From assembly GCA_021234155.1 (NCBI GenBank), contig JAJEKV010000013.1, positions 10,457,240 to 10,521,239 of the forward strand: a DNA stretch of 64,000 bases. The letters run 5' to 3'. A program made the translations under genes and the position numbers. Within the stretch, counting starts at the first letter, position 1. The number at the start of each line of letters is the position of its first letter. The notes below the pieces were generated by a model. It searched no databases, was not told where the DNA came from, and saw only the letters and a program-made list of their open reading frames with translations. Below, one piece after another: positions 46,128 through 57,560 of the stretch. This DNA is from Isoetes taiwanensis. Lineage: Eukaryota; Streptophyta; Lycopodiopsida; Isoetales; Isoetaceae.

Positions 46128-48829
46128 TCAAACACCAAATTCCAAGGGGAATTTGAGATCACCAATGCCGATATGGAGAAGAGGAGTGACACCTTTGAGG
46201 ACGCGTGATATGGCCATTTGCCAACTTGATGTCATAAGGGCACCAGATAATTGTTTGATGCCGCTTTCTTCATTATCAAGAATGAGATCGACGGCACTAC
46301 CACCATCAATTTGGACATGATTGATGTGGCCGATTGCCCACCGTGGCATGCACCGGGGTGTTGAAGTTGCAAATGTACTCAACCGTAACCGCGGGAAGAG
46401 GTAACCGATCTTTGAGAGCCTTATGAAGTTTCAAAATAGTGGCCGTGCTCAAGGGAATCTTGATCTTGGCGAAGTTCTTCCTGAAGTTCCAAAGGAACAT
46501 GTGAAAAGGGTCCAGGGGTCAAAGGGAGCCGAAGTCCGTGGTAAGGAAGCGGAGACTTCTTTGAGAAGCTCTACCTCGCCAGCTAAATATTGGGATACTA
46601 CCGAGCGGCACTAGTGGATGATGACGGCGCCCGACACGCTGAAGCTCTAGTAGTGGCATGAACATTTGCCAAGGTGCGACCTTCCGCCTGCATGAGTTTC
46701 GTATCACTTTGTCTCACTTTAGGCATGACGTGAGGCATGAGTTTGTCAAGATCAAAAGCGGCGAACTTTTTTATCATCTTCATGAGGGATCAAGCTTCCA
46801 TAAAGAAAAGCGTAGGTGGCGCGGTCATGAGGAATGATGGTCAAAGGGCGTGAAGCCTGTGTGTGACGTGAGACTAGACCAACCCAATTTGACTGCTGGA
46901 CTGGAGGGTTGAGAGCCTGATAAATCTCTTCTTGAGCTTGTTGATCCATAGGATTGGAGGTAGATGCAACTTTGCCGAGGGCTACTGTTGAGGCGGCCGG
47001 GTGGCTTCCTCGTAACAGGACGGGGCCTTGTTTACCATTGGCCACCCACGCTGATAAGCCGTGAGGCTTATTGCAGGCAGGCCGAGCTAACCCTCGAAGT
47101 TGGACTTGAACTTGAGGAAGTTGAGGACACGCCGTGGTGGTGTGACCCCATTCATGACAATGATAACACTGGGCCTTTGAAGGATCAAAGGGAGGACGAT
47201 TGCCTTGTCCTCGTGGCTGCTGCTGCGTTTGTTGATACTGCTGAGGTTGTTGAGTTTGATATTGCTGAGGCTGATATGACGGTTGTTGTTGAGGCGTGGT
47301 CTGGACTTGAAAGACCATTTTATTACGAAAGGTGTAGGATGAGAACGAAAGTGCATTCTTCCGCGGCGTGATTGCACATATTGCATCTTTTACAATGAGG
47401 AGGTCCATTGAGGAGTTGCATTCATTTGCCGATGACCTTGATATTTACAAATAGTACACCGATGATGTGAGCTGCCAGGGATTTGCTTGTCGAGGCTGAA
47501 CGTAGTTCGGGGAACCATGATGGGGGGGATGAAAGGGAGTTCCTGGAGAGCAACACCCCGAGAAGAAACATTGACTGAGTGATTGACCAATTCAATGGCC
47601 TGCTCCAGAGACTTGGGACGCAGGTATTCTGTCATGAGTCGAATGGCAGAGGAAGGCCCCCGCAAAACCAGACGCAGGATCCGGGCTTGGTATGGGGTAC
47701 CCCGAGTTTACCGACGGTGATGTGAAGACGGTCCGCAAAAAATCCCGGCCGACCTCGCGGGCTCTTGGCCGGGCGGTCATTGAGTTGTTTGAGAAGAAGT
47801 TGATCATCATCAGGTAGTGCCATAATGAGAAAGGAATGTCAAGCTTTCATCTCATGCCAACTTTGTTTCCAGTGACTTTTGTTGGCCATCAACCACTGAT
47901 GAGGGGCGCCTCTGAGCATGGTCGAAAAGATATGAAATTTGAGTTGTGGCTGCGCATGACCGTTTAGAATGGCCAAGGCTTCAAATTCCTCCATGTGGGC
48001 TTGAGCACTCTATCCCAGAGGTTTGCCTTTAGTGTTGCCAAAAGTGGGATAAGTCACCTTCAAATTATGAGTGGGAGAGGAAGGCGGAACTTGAGCATAG
48101 ACAGGTGGATTTGATGGAGGATATGTAGAAGCATAGAGAGGTGGAACCGCCTGGGACTGAGAGCAAGGAGGTGGGACTGAAAAACCCGGTGGTCCATAAA
48201 AAGTAGCATCAGTTGGGGAAGGGCCTTGAGAGTCCCCCTCATTAGGCTTGAGATCGCTGGTTTGATAAAACGTGAAGAGCGCAATAAAAAGATAGAGAAG
48301 ACTGAAATTCATGAACGTGGGGAGGGCCAAAGGACACTTGATGGTAGCCCAGCCCAGCAAGAGGGGAAGAAGGTTGTGATGGCTGAGGGGTGTGGCCCGA
48401 AGGGATATGGATATAGGTGCTCGTGAGTCCGGAAATAGTGAGGCGGGGCTGAACAGGGTATGCCGGGAGACTGGGTTGAGAACAATGCCTACACACAGGG
48501 GGAGACCCTGGTCGAGAATGAGCACGAGGGGTAGGAGGGGCCGACTGAGCTCTGGAGCGGACACGACCGCCCTCAATGTCATAAGCAGTGTCATACATAT
48601 CCCGAACAGCCTCGCGTCGTTGATGGCGCTCCAATCGAGCCGCCGTTTGGCAAAGAAGTTCTTCAGAGGAAACCCCGAAATACATGATGGAAAGAAAAGA
48701 AAGATCGCATCCGGCAAATATTACAAAGGTTTGGGGCTCCGGTTCGAACTCCCCGCAAAGACAAATCTCCTCGCGGAGGACCCTTGATCTAACAGAGAAT
48801 CCGTGAGCTATGTCACGCGGGATTTGCAA
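46128..48829 (-). pseudogene. gag and protease remnants of the old gypsy-like element
   Basis: A proline/serine-rich N-terminal part (SFYGPPGF-like, many PPS repeats) is followed by a Gln-rich stretch (QQQPSYQPQQYQTQQPQ), a CX2CX4HX4C zinc knuckle (CYHCHEWGHTTTAC), and a protease-like DGGSAVDLI motif. Confidence 0.65.
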
Positions 48830-48835
48830 GAAATC

Positions 48836-49105
48836 CCCTGGATTTGTCCCACTCGGACATACATATCTTCAGGATTAAGCTGCCTTTGTTTCTTTCTGGT
48901 GCATATGCAAGACTATGCAGGTTTTTACAAGTACTAGGCTCAGATTTTCTAGTTAAGGCTTAATTTTATTTCTCCAAATTTTGTTCTCGGCTTCTATAAA
49001 CGATGGCAATTTGGGTAAAAAAAATCCACCTAAAGATGCCAGCTTGAACTAAGATTCAAGCTTTTGGCTTAACAGGGATCATTTTTCATTAATTTGCATT
49101 ACCCT
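48836..49105. other. Spacer between the gypsy-like element and the CACTA end
   Basis: AT-rich host-like sequence with no features seen. Confidence 0.4.
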
Positions 49106-49133
49106 CACTACAAAAACTTTGTGTCCATATCGA

Positions 49134-49565
49134 CGCGTATAACGACGCCCAAACTTCGCTTAAGCCGCCGATAAACGCCGACATCAAACGCCGATAAACG
49201 ACGCCCGTAACGACGCGCGCATGTCGCTTTACGCCTTGACGCCGTTGTTATTCACGCCGCAAACCGCGACGCCGTTGTTTGCGACAGTCGCCGCTGAACG
49301 ACCGCAAATCACCGACGAGCGCATACGCCGCTCAATGACGCCAAGAGACGGGTACCGGGCGTGGCAAACCATCGCGGTCACCGACGCGGGGTGCTCTAGC
49401 ACACATGCCGACGCGGGCGACATACGCCATCTCCGCCGCTGAACGACGCCAAGCACGCAGGCGTTCCACGCCGGGCAGCCGCTGTGTCACCGACGGGCCG
49501 CGCCAGCCATCCTTCGCCAAAGACACATGCCGACGGGTTGTTATTTGCCTGACGCCGCTCAACGA
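49134..49565. repeat. CACTA subterminal repeat array
   Basis: Many copies of the 8-base motif acgacgcc and of cgccgata-like strings in both orientations, within GC-rich sequence right behind the CACTA terminus. Confidence 0.75.
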
Positions 49566-49607
49566 CGCCAATCCAATATGAAAAAAAAAAAATACAAGAA
49601 AAATACT

Positions 49608-49800
49608 GATTAAATATTAGTATTCAGTATAATAGTAAATAAGCATTATTATTTAATATTATTTAATATTATTAAATAAATATTAAATATTAACAAAATA
49701 AATCGAGAATAAAAATTTAAAAATTAAAAAAACAAAAGAAAAATATTGATTAAATATTAGTATTCAGTATCATAGTAGATAAGCATTATTATTTAATATG
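49608..49800. repeat. AT-rich direct duplication
   Basis: The string tgattaaatattagtattca followed by gtat(a/c)atagta(a/g)ataagcattatt occurs at about 49608 and again at about 49747, spaced about 139 bases apart. Confidence 0.7.
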
Positions 49801-50039
49801 TAATTAAATATTTAATAAATCAAAGAATAAAAAAATAGAATCGAGTATAAAAATTTTAAAATAAATAATCATAGGAAGATCAATTAATATTAAAAAAATC
49901 GCAAATAATAAAAACAAAGCATAAAAAATTTACATTGAATTCAATTAATATATTTCACAATGTAATTTGCACATTACAAAATATATTGAGTCAATTCACC
50001 ACAAACTAAAAGACTTGAAAATTTTACAACAAAAAACGA

Positions 50040-50420
50040 AATCTTTAGTTGTTGCTATGCCCACTTCCCGAGCGATCGGGCTCATCTTCGTCTTCATCTA
50101 CCTGCATTATATTATATTGCAACAATTAGTTCATTGTAGTCGCAAATAATTATGTAGTGAATGATACATACTTCCCCCCGTTCACGCGCAGCGGCGTATT
50201 GGATGGCCGCACGATTGCCTTTTTTGAAGGCCCTTTCGCGTTCATCTTTAGCAACATTTCTCTTAAACAGTGCCCTCTATTGAGAATGAGCATCAAAACT
50301 AATGTTAGTATTCAATGTGAGAACCTAAATTATAAACCAAATTTATACTTACAAATAGCTTATTAGTACCCTCATAACCACCAGACCCAGTCTTATTGGC
50401 ACTATAGCTGCCACTTGCTT
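50040..50420 (-). pseudogene. Possible C-terminal remnants of a CACTA transposase gene
   Basis: Minus-strand stretches such as VDEDEDEPDRSGSGHSNN (about 50100-50045) and RALFKRNVAKDERERAFKKG (about 50275-50180) are separated by AT-rich, intron-like sequence with an acceptor-like border. Position and charge fit the tail of a CACTA-encoded protein. No catalytic domain is visible. Confidence 0.3.
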
Positions 50421-50604
50421 CATCGCATTCGCCTCAAAGTCGCCGCCGCCGTTCTACCTACCCCTTTTTTGATAATATGTTGGCCTTCAAACACCGCAAT
50501 GCAACACAAGGTCTTAGTCCACGGGGCCATCTAATTATACGACTCATGGGAGAGATGATGTACTTCAAATGCCTCATCACCCCACCCTAGAGGTTTTGCC
50601 ACTT

Positions 50605-53390
50605 TTGGGGCAAGCAGCCCGGGATTTTAGGGTCCCCGCTTAACCAACACTTCCACCCACGCCAAGACACCTACCAGAAGGTCCCTACCAATCTGGACAA
50701 GGAGAGGGCCTCAAACGTGAAACCCCGTGGGCTGCCGTGTTCTAGAAGGGTTTATGCTTTGGGGCCGTGGTTTTGGTCTGCTGTAATTGGGACGGCCTAG
50801 AAGTTGCGCCGAGAACGCGAGCAAGGGGAACCGACGGAACGGAAGTTTGGGCCCTCCTCCGATGGGCAATTAGAAGCTCTGGGGGCGCTTTTGCGTTGGC
50901 AAGACACTCATAAATTGCAATTAATGCATTGGACTAAAAATAAATTCCCCGATTTTTTGCCACCGATTCCTAATTCATCTCCAAAGACACCCCCAATCGA
51001 ATTTTCTGAGAAGGTCTAGATCAAAGGGTTAGCATTAGAACTGCCGGGCAGCCCGCTAAGGGGCAACCGAGCCGGCACCCTTCCCCAAGTCAAACGAGGC
51101 CGTGACCTTTGCATGGCTCCCCCACAAGAGGGGAGAGTCCCACCCCGAGAGGCTGATCTAAAAAGTTCCCAAGACAGCCCTTTTCCTCGGGCAAAGCCCC
51201 ACGGGCAGGTGGTATGCTAATGACCACCCTCCCGAGCCCGCCTCCCTATCCCACCGCTGATCCTCCGCTAAGGGGCCCTCTTCTAAGGACCAAAAGATTC
51301 CTAGATCGGTCCGGGAGAACTTGTCAAACCGCGGAGCCGCCCCGGGAGGGCGCCTTTGTAGAAACCGCAGTGTTTTGTCGTCGGGCACCGGGAGGTTCGA
51401 ATGGCAAATCGACCTCGCCAAGTCATCCTGAATGGCGAATTACCCTAGGGAGCAAGTTACAAGGTCGGTTTTGCAAAATAAAGAAACACCTCACGCCCAC
51501 CACGACAAGATTCTGACATCCACATCCTAGGCCAATTGACTACGAAAGTGTGGTGGACATGAGCTACTTTGGCTTCTTGAGGCTCCGGGTGGTGTTCTCG
51601 CCACTCCAACATGGTGCCCGTGGCAATGTCGACGCTCGAGTCCATTGGCGAGCCAAATCGCGGGTTCCTGAGAGGGAGGTCGCCTCGTCCGGCCCCTGTG
51701 GCCTTGGGAGAGGGTCTTTCGGGCAAGCACCGGGAATTTTAGGGTCCCCGCCTCGCATCAACACTCCCACCCCTTGTCAAGACACATGAAGGTCCCTACC
51801 GGCCGACAAGGAGAGGGCCTCCTAAACGAAACCCCGTGGGGTTGCCGTGTTCTAGAAGGGTTTGCGCTTTGGGGCCGAAGTTTTGGTCTGCTCATGCGCC
51901 GATAACATGGAGCAAGGGGAACCGACGGAACGGAGTTTGGGCCCCGTCCCCTCCTCCGGATGTGACAATTAGAAGTCTGGGGGCTTTTGGTAAAGGGCAA
52001 GAAACTCATAAATTGCAATTAATGCATTGTACGAAAAATAAATTCTCGATTTTTTTGCCGCTTGATTCCTAATTCATCTCCAAAGACACACCCAATTTTT
52101 AGAATTTTGGAGAAGGTCTAGATCAATGGGTTACATTAGAACGGTCGGGCAACCCGCTAAGGGGCAACCGAAGTTGGCACCCCTTCCCAAGTCAAATGAG
52201 GCCGTGACCTGCGTGGCTCCCTCACAAGAGGGGAGAGTCCCACCCCGTGAGGCGATCTAAAAACGCCCCCGAGGCAGCCCTTCCCCCGGTAGCGCCCACA
52301 CTGGGCGTACGCCAATGACCACCCTTCCATTCAGGGGGCCTCTTCGAAGGCCCAAAATATTCCTAGATCGTCCCGGAGAACTTGTCAAACCGCTGAGCGC
52401 CCCGAGGCTCCGCCTTGTAGAAACCGGCAGTTGTTTTATCGCTCGCACCGAGGAGGCTCCTAATGGCAAATCGACTCGCCAAGTCGCCCCGCAATGGCGA
52501 AATTACCTTAGGGGAGCAAGTTACAAGGTCGGTTTTGCAAAAAAGAAAGAAACACTCACGCCTCCACGACAAGATCCCAAGATCCACATCCTAGGGCAAT
52601 TGACTACGAAAGTGTGGTGGACATGAGCTACTTTGGCGCTCTTGAGGTCGGGTGGTGTTCGCCACTAACTTGGTCCCTGTGGCAATGTCGACGCTCTCGA
52701 GTCCATTGGCAGAGCTTAAATTGCAGCTCCCGAGAGGGGAGGTCGCCCTGGCCCGGCCCCCAGGCCTTGGGGAGAGGACTTTCTGGGCAAGCAGCCCCGA
52801 GGGGATTTTAGGGTCCCCGCCTCAAGGCCAACACCCCCACTCCACGCCAAGACACCTGCAAGGTCTCTACCGACCGGGACAAGGAGAGGGCCTCCAAACG
52901 AAACCCCGTGGGCTGCCGTGTTCTAGAAGGGTTTGCGCTTTGGGGATCGAAGTTTTGGTCTCGCTGGCTGGGACGGGGCCGGTGAAGCCGCGCGGTGAAC
53001 GCTGGAGCAAGAGGAACCTATTGCAACGAGAGTTTGGGCCCGTCCTCCACCCGATGTGGCAATTAGAAGTCGGGGGTGCTTTTTGCAATGGCAAGACACT
53101 CATAAATTCGTAATTAATGCATTAATCTCCAGCACACAGCCCAATTTTCGGAATTTTCGGAGAAGGTCTAGATCAAAGGGTTAGCATTAGAATAGTCGGG
53201 GCAGCCCGTTGCGGGGCAACCGAGCTGGCACCCTCCCCAAGTCAAACGAGGCCGACCTTGCAAGGCCCCCACAAGAGGGGAGAGTCCGGACCCCAGGAGG
53301 CGGGATCCAAAAAAGTTCCCGAGGCAGCCCTTCCTGGCAGCGCCCTATAGTGGGCGGTATGCTAATGACCATACCTTATTGGAAAGCTCT
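50605..53390. repeat. Tandem repeat of about 1.1 kb, roughly 2.5 copies
   Basis: The marker gattttagggtccccgc occurs near 50625, 51736 and 52805, giving periods of about 1110 and 1065 bases. Other markers repeat in the same order: tgccgtgttctagaagggtt, cattaattgcaatttatgag (as its complement), and gaggggagagtcccaccccg. Copies differ by many small changes. Open frames inside are short and not shared in a consistent frame, so I do not call a gene. Confidence 0.85.
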
Positions 53391-54240
53391 TGAAGTCTAG
53401 TTTCCAGATTGGGCTCAGTTGTCTATAGATTCCTTACGATTCGAAGTTATACCCGTAAAGGTGCATAAGGGTCTAAGTCGACCGCAATAACTAGATCTCG
53501 CTTTTTTCTATCTTTGATGAAGAGCCTAGTTTTGCTCAAAGAAAGATTTTCTAGTTTCTTGCTTGATCATATCATTAGAAGAAGTTCATTTAACACCTGG
53601 GTTGGTGGCTAGAAAGAGCTTATTTTTATATAGTCTTGCGGAGTAGCTTGACTTGGTGATATCTCTTCTAGTTGGTCCGGTTGGGTGGTAAATCGAGTAT
53701 CCTGTGGTGTTTTACTTTCTAATAAGTTGATGAGTTTGCAGGAAGAACAGAGCATTCGCAATGATATACCCCTTTGCAACTGCTATGGCGCTAGGGTTAA
53801 GTTTAATCATAGTCTCTGCTTTTTGGACACAACAGATTTTCGAAGCATTAAGGCAGATTGGCTATGGCGGACTAATAGCATGGAGAATGAACAAGCCCAT
53901 ATCAAGGCCTTCCAAATAGAAGTAGCGGTGGAAGAATGCCCATTCATAAAAGAGAAAATGTACTGTTGCAAAAAATCAGTCCCAACCCAGAGACCCAGCT
54001 GTCGGATTTATTAGTATTATAAATCCAGAATGGCAAAGATTGATTGAAGAGTTTAGAACAAAGTTCAGATGCTGAGAGTAGCAAGGCTGCTATCCAAACA
54101 TGTTCCTAGTCTTTACTCGAGCAAAATACTGCAAAAATCTGCATGTTTTAATCGGGAGTAGAACTTCCTCATCCGGCCTACAGGGTACCGCCAGATAGAC
54201 CATATGCATACATATGCATAGGGCAGGCCAGCGAGTTCAC
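53391..54240. other. Unassigned DNA inside the CACTA remnant
   Basis: One 109-codon open frame (53685-54014, plus) starting MVNRVSCGVLLSNKLMSLQE is present but matches no family I know. Confidence 0.35.
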
Positions 54241-54849
54241 AACCGCAAAGCTAGAGTATAGATTCAACAAGCGTAGATCGCCGACGCGGAACGACGCCCG
54301 AACGGGATAAACGACGGGTCGCCGATAAAACGCCACGCCTATTTTCTAATCTATAGCTTGGTGTAGGAGCCATCGACAAAGATGAGAAGGAAGGGAATCC
54401 TCCGTGAACCCTCCTCCACTCGAAGATGAGGACTATGAAACGAGGATCCATCAGATGAAGGTGTTAAAGAAGTACGTGATTGGTGAGATGACACTGACCA
54501 AATTGCTAGGGATCTGAGTCGCCTAGCACGATGAGGATGCTTTGAAGAGATGGTCGGGTTTGGAAGCACCACAGAAAACAACATTAACATGATACTAGCT
54601 GCCGATAATAATGACGCCCATATACTTGACATGGAGCTATAGTTCAAGGGGATGGACAAGTGGAGGACTTCATGATGGAAACCATAAACCAAGCTCATGA
54701 GGAGTATATTGAGTTGTTCAAGTGATCTTTTATTCAATAAAACCTCTCGCTTTTGTACATTATTATATTTTTCTTGGGTATAATCTGGTATTGATACATG
54801 CATGAACATGATCCGAAGGATTCTTGAAGATATTTTGCATTCTTCGCTT

Positions 54850-55111
54850 GATCCCCTGCCTCCGGGTCCTGACTCTCCTCTTGTGAGGGAGCCCCGCAAG
54901 GTCCCCGCCTCGCTTGACTTGGGAAGGGTGCCGCCTGGTTGTCCCCAAAACGGGCTGCCCCAACCGCTCTAATGCTAACCCTTTGATCTAGACCTTCTCC
55001 CAAAAATTCAAAATTGGGTCGTGGTGCTAGAGATGAATTAGGAATCCACCGGCAAAAAATCAGAATTTATTTTTGTAAATGCATTAATTACGAATTTATG
55101 AGTGTCTTGCC
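54850..55111 (-). repeat. Inverted fragment of the 1.1 kb repeat
   Basis: The sequence from cctgcctccgggtcctgact to gaatttatgagtgtcttgcc is the reverse complement of the 53090-53310 part of the tandem array. It shows that the repeat also exists in inverted orientation beyond the right subterminal repeats. Confidence 0.75.
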
Positions 55112-55129
55112 ATCAGAACTATTGCACTC

Positions 55130-57560
55130 ATTCCGCTATCCCGGCTGAATATCTCACGCTAAATGAGCTTTACAAACCGGCCGGAACTCGATCCTCAAGA
55201 AAGCTTGTGTTAAGCTTAAAACCGCTCCGAGAGGTCACTGTGGGTGGTCATGAAGCCACCGAATGATCCGGGGAGTGTGATCGTGAGACGAGAGGTGGCC
55301 ATAACATTCACCCTAGTAAAAGCTGGAGCATAATCTAAGACCATTGAGTGCCATAAACTCTATCCAACCTAGAGTATGCCCTACCATGCCCCAAACCCAA
55401 TTATTGCACCAAGTAAAATTCCATCCCCCCTGAAGTTCTCACCAAACCCCACTCCCACACAAGCCTAAGCCATTGGTCACGCCAAAACTTGCACAATATC
55501 CAAACCAATACCATGCCTCGCCCTCCCGAGCTCCACCATGTTAAAGTCGCCCAGACAAACCATGTAGAACCCATACCAAAGGATTGGAGCTTATTTCAGT
55601 AGTTGTACCCATAAGCAACCTCTCCGAAAGTGGCCCCAATTGGTGCATACACATTTAGTAAGCCCCACTCGCACCGCCCTCCTTCCATTTAATCATCGCC
55701 CACTAGCCCTCGCTATCTCAGGCTTTGAAAAGGTTACATGTACACCCATTTTCCAACAAATCAAAGTACTTGCCTCGCACCGCCTGTTGTAGCAGCTTGC
55801 AGTACCACATACCGATTACCCAAAATATTCATTAGGTTGTTAATATCGCCTCGGCACATTTATGCTCCTGAACACAAGATATCCGGATTAAGATTCTTCA
55901 CGCCCATGACGAGACGCAGTTGCTTATTCGGAGAGGATTTGATGCCTCTCACATTCCAAGATAGAATTTTCTTATCCATGTGGGTCGCTATGCACCAAGG
56001 GGCGGGATCCTCTTGCAAAGCCTCACATGCCTCAACACGATCAGCCCAAGAAGAGAAGTTCGACTATCTGGACAATCACCGCTCGATCCACTTGAGGAGG
56101 GGCCTGCACAGTGGGCTGCAGATGGGCCAAATGACCCTCTTGAGGAGCTCTCACCTGAGCTCGCCTCCTAGAAACAACCTGTTGCCACCCCTTCCTTTTT
56201 TTCTCGCCGCAACTCTTCAACCTCGTGCAAGTCTCCTACATACCTCTGATCCACTATAGGAGAGGAGGGTTCGGGATTGTGTCTCCGGACCGGCCCACTG
56301 GCTCCACACCAACACATGGGGAACAAGTGCGTAAGGTAAAGGCGCCCAATCACTATTTGCTCAGCCGCTTTGGGTGTTAATGAGATTTATGTCGGTGAAA
56401 CCGCTAAGGAAACATTGGCAAAAGCTCTCCCCCATTGAGCAAGTCCAACCGGAAGTAAGAATAATAATCACCACTTTTAACCACAAGACTCTGAGGTAAC
56501 ACCTCATCTGCCTGAATACCTACACATATCTGTGGTGCACCCACAATCGAAAGCGCTATGTGAGTTCCCGTGCCTTTGGCCATGGCCACTAGAAACTCGT
56601 GCACCATCATCTCTCGGAGGCGCATCCCGGATTTGAAGCCGCGATGGCACTCCAACCGCAAAGAGGGCCTAGCGTAAGAGAAACCCGAGCATAATGCCGA
56701 ACAAAACATAGCCCCCTCCCATACCGCCATCTCCATGCGAGACCAACTGCTCCACCGTGGCCTCAGAATCAACCATAATAAGGAAAAAATTATTACCCAG
56801 AGACTTCAGGGTCATATATGGAGGCAACCCCAGCCTCTTAAACTGAGCCCGTAGCCACTACCCAAGCCTCATATCCAAAAAGGCCCCAGTGAAATGGCCT
56901 AACACTGAAGATGCAACCAAATTCTCTGTATATTGCACATGCTTCTGGTGATTGATTTCTACAACATGAGGTACTGATTTAAACACTTGCTGCAAATCCT
57001 TCTTGTTATTCTCGCTTAAGATAAGCAAAGGCCTCTGTCACCCTAGAACTTTTTCTCGCACTTTCTGCTTGCAATGGTTGCCTAATCCAATCAGAAAACC
57101 TAGGCCTAGAAAGACGTGCAACAGTGTCATTACATTTCCATGCATGAGGAGCTGGGGCTCATGGTGGTTGAGGCAACACCTCTGGGGAAGCTGCACATAT
57201 CTGAAAGGGGTCTTCTGGCAGCAAATCACCATTCACACCAGCCAAGGATGGCAAAGTTACAGACTCCAAAGGTGGCATTGAGCTGGGCACCACCTCTCTA
57301 TTCTCCATCCTATCCGAATTCCCAAGAGCCAACTCCTGGGAATCCACCCACCCTTATCGGATACATCCCGCTAAGAATTGGCTCTTGAAGATCCAAATAG
57401 CGCCAAGCTAACGCAGCTTTTGGATATGTCCTTGCCTCCTTTCTTTCCTCTCGTAGCATCTCCGACACGAATCCCGGCCCAACCTTCTCCAGCCCGAACT
57501 CTGGCAAGTGCGTAATTCCCCCGCCATCACCATGTTCGGGGTTTACAACAGAGGTCGCAA
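55130..57560 (-). mobile_element. L1-type LINE relic: ORF1 and endonuclease
   Basis: On the minus strand, ORF1 sequence (about 57560-56000) contains a DUF4283-like core (VASSVLGHFTGAFLDMRLG, then LGNNFFLIMVDSEATVEQLV). ORF2 then starts near 55980 with MDKKILSWNVRGIKSS, continuing to WGLLNVYAPIG near 55650. Reverse transcriptase is absent; the element stops near the inverted repeat fragment at 55111. Stops and frame changes are common. Loss of the 3' rather than the 5' part shows that it was cut by a later event instead of being a normal 5'-truncated insertion. Confidence 0.75.

Larger units (their letters stand above)
38843..48835 (-). mobile_element. Old, heavily broken gypsy-like LTR retrotransposon
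   Basis: Minus-strand fragments in order are gag (48829-46752, with the zinc knuckle CYHCHEWGHTTTAC), protease (46500-46128, VQIDGGSAVDLI), reverse transcriptase (45516-44648, IFAWSYKDLQGI), RNase H (about 44640-44250, KFFVDHQALLYLINK), integrase (43837-42844, with LVLLYDSRYKIFPDKL and GPYQIVQV), then about 3.9 kb downstream that includes a coiled-coil frame. The RT start and integrase end resemble the non-chromovirus (Athila/Tat-like) branch, some members of which carry an extra downstream frame. The copy has dozens of interruptions and is ancient compared with the element at 2630-15714. Its ends are not fixed. Confidence 0.75.
49106..54340. mobile_element. CACTA (En/Spm) transposon remnant
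   Basis: The left end is CACTACAAAAAC (49106-49117), the classic CACTA terminus. It is followed by about 430 bases packed with direct and inverted copies of acgacgcc/cgccgata, the subterminal repeats bound by CACTA transposases. The same motifs return at 54270-54335, marking the other side, although the matching terminus TTTTTGTAGTG is not visible and is probably lost. Inside are an AT-rich part, short minus-strand coding-like stretches (about 50040-50420) and a 1.1 kb tandem repeat. It looks non-autonomous or badly decayed. Confidence 0.7.

Noticed and set aside
50804-53113. Genes in the 1.1 kb tandem repeat
   Set aside because: Open frames on both strands are short and the repeat copies do not keep a common frame.
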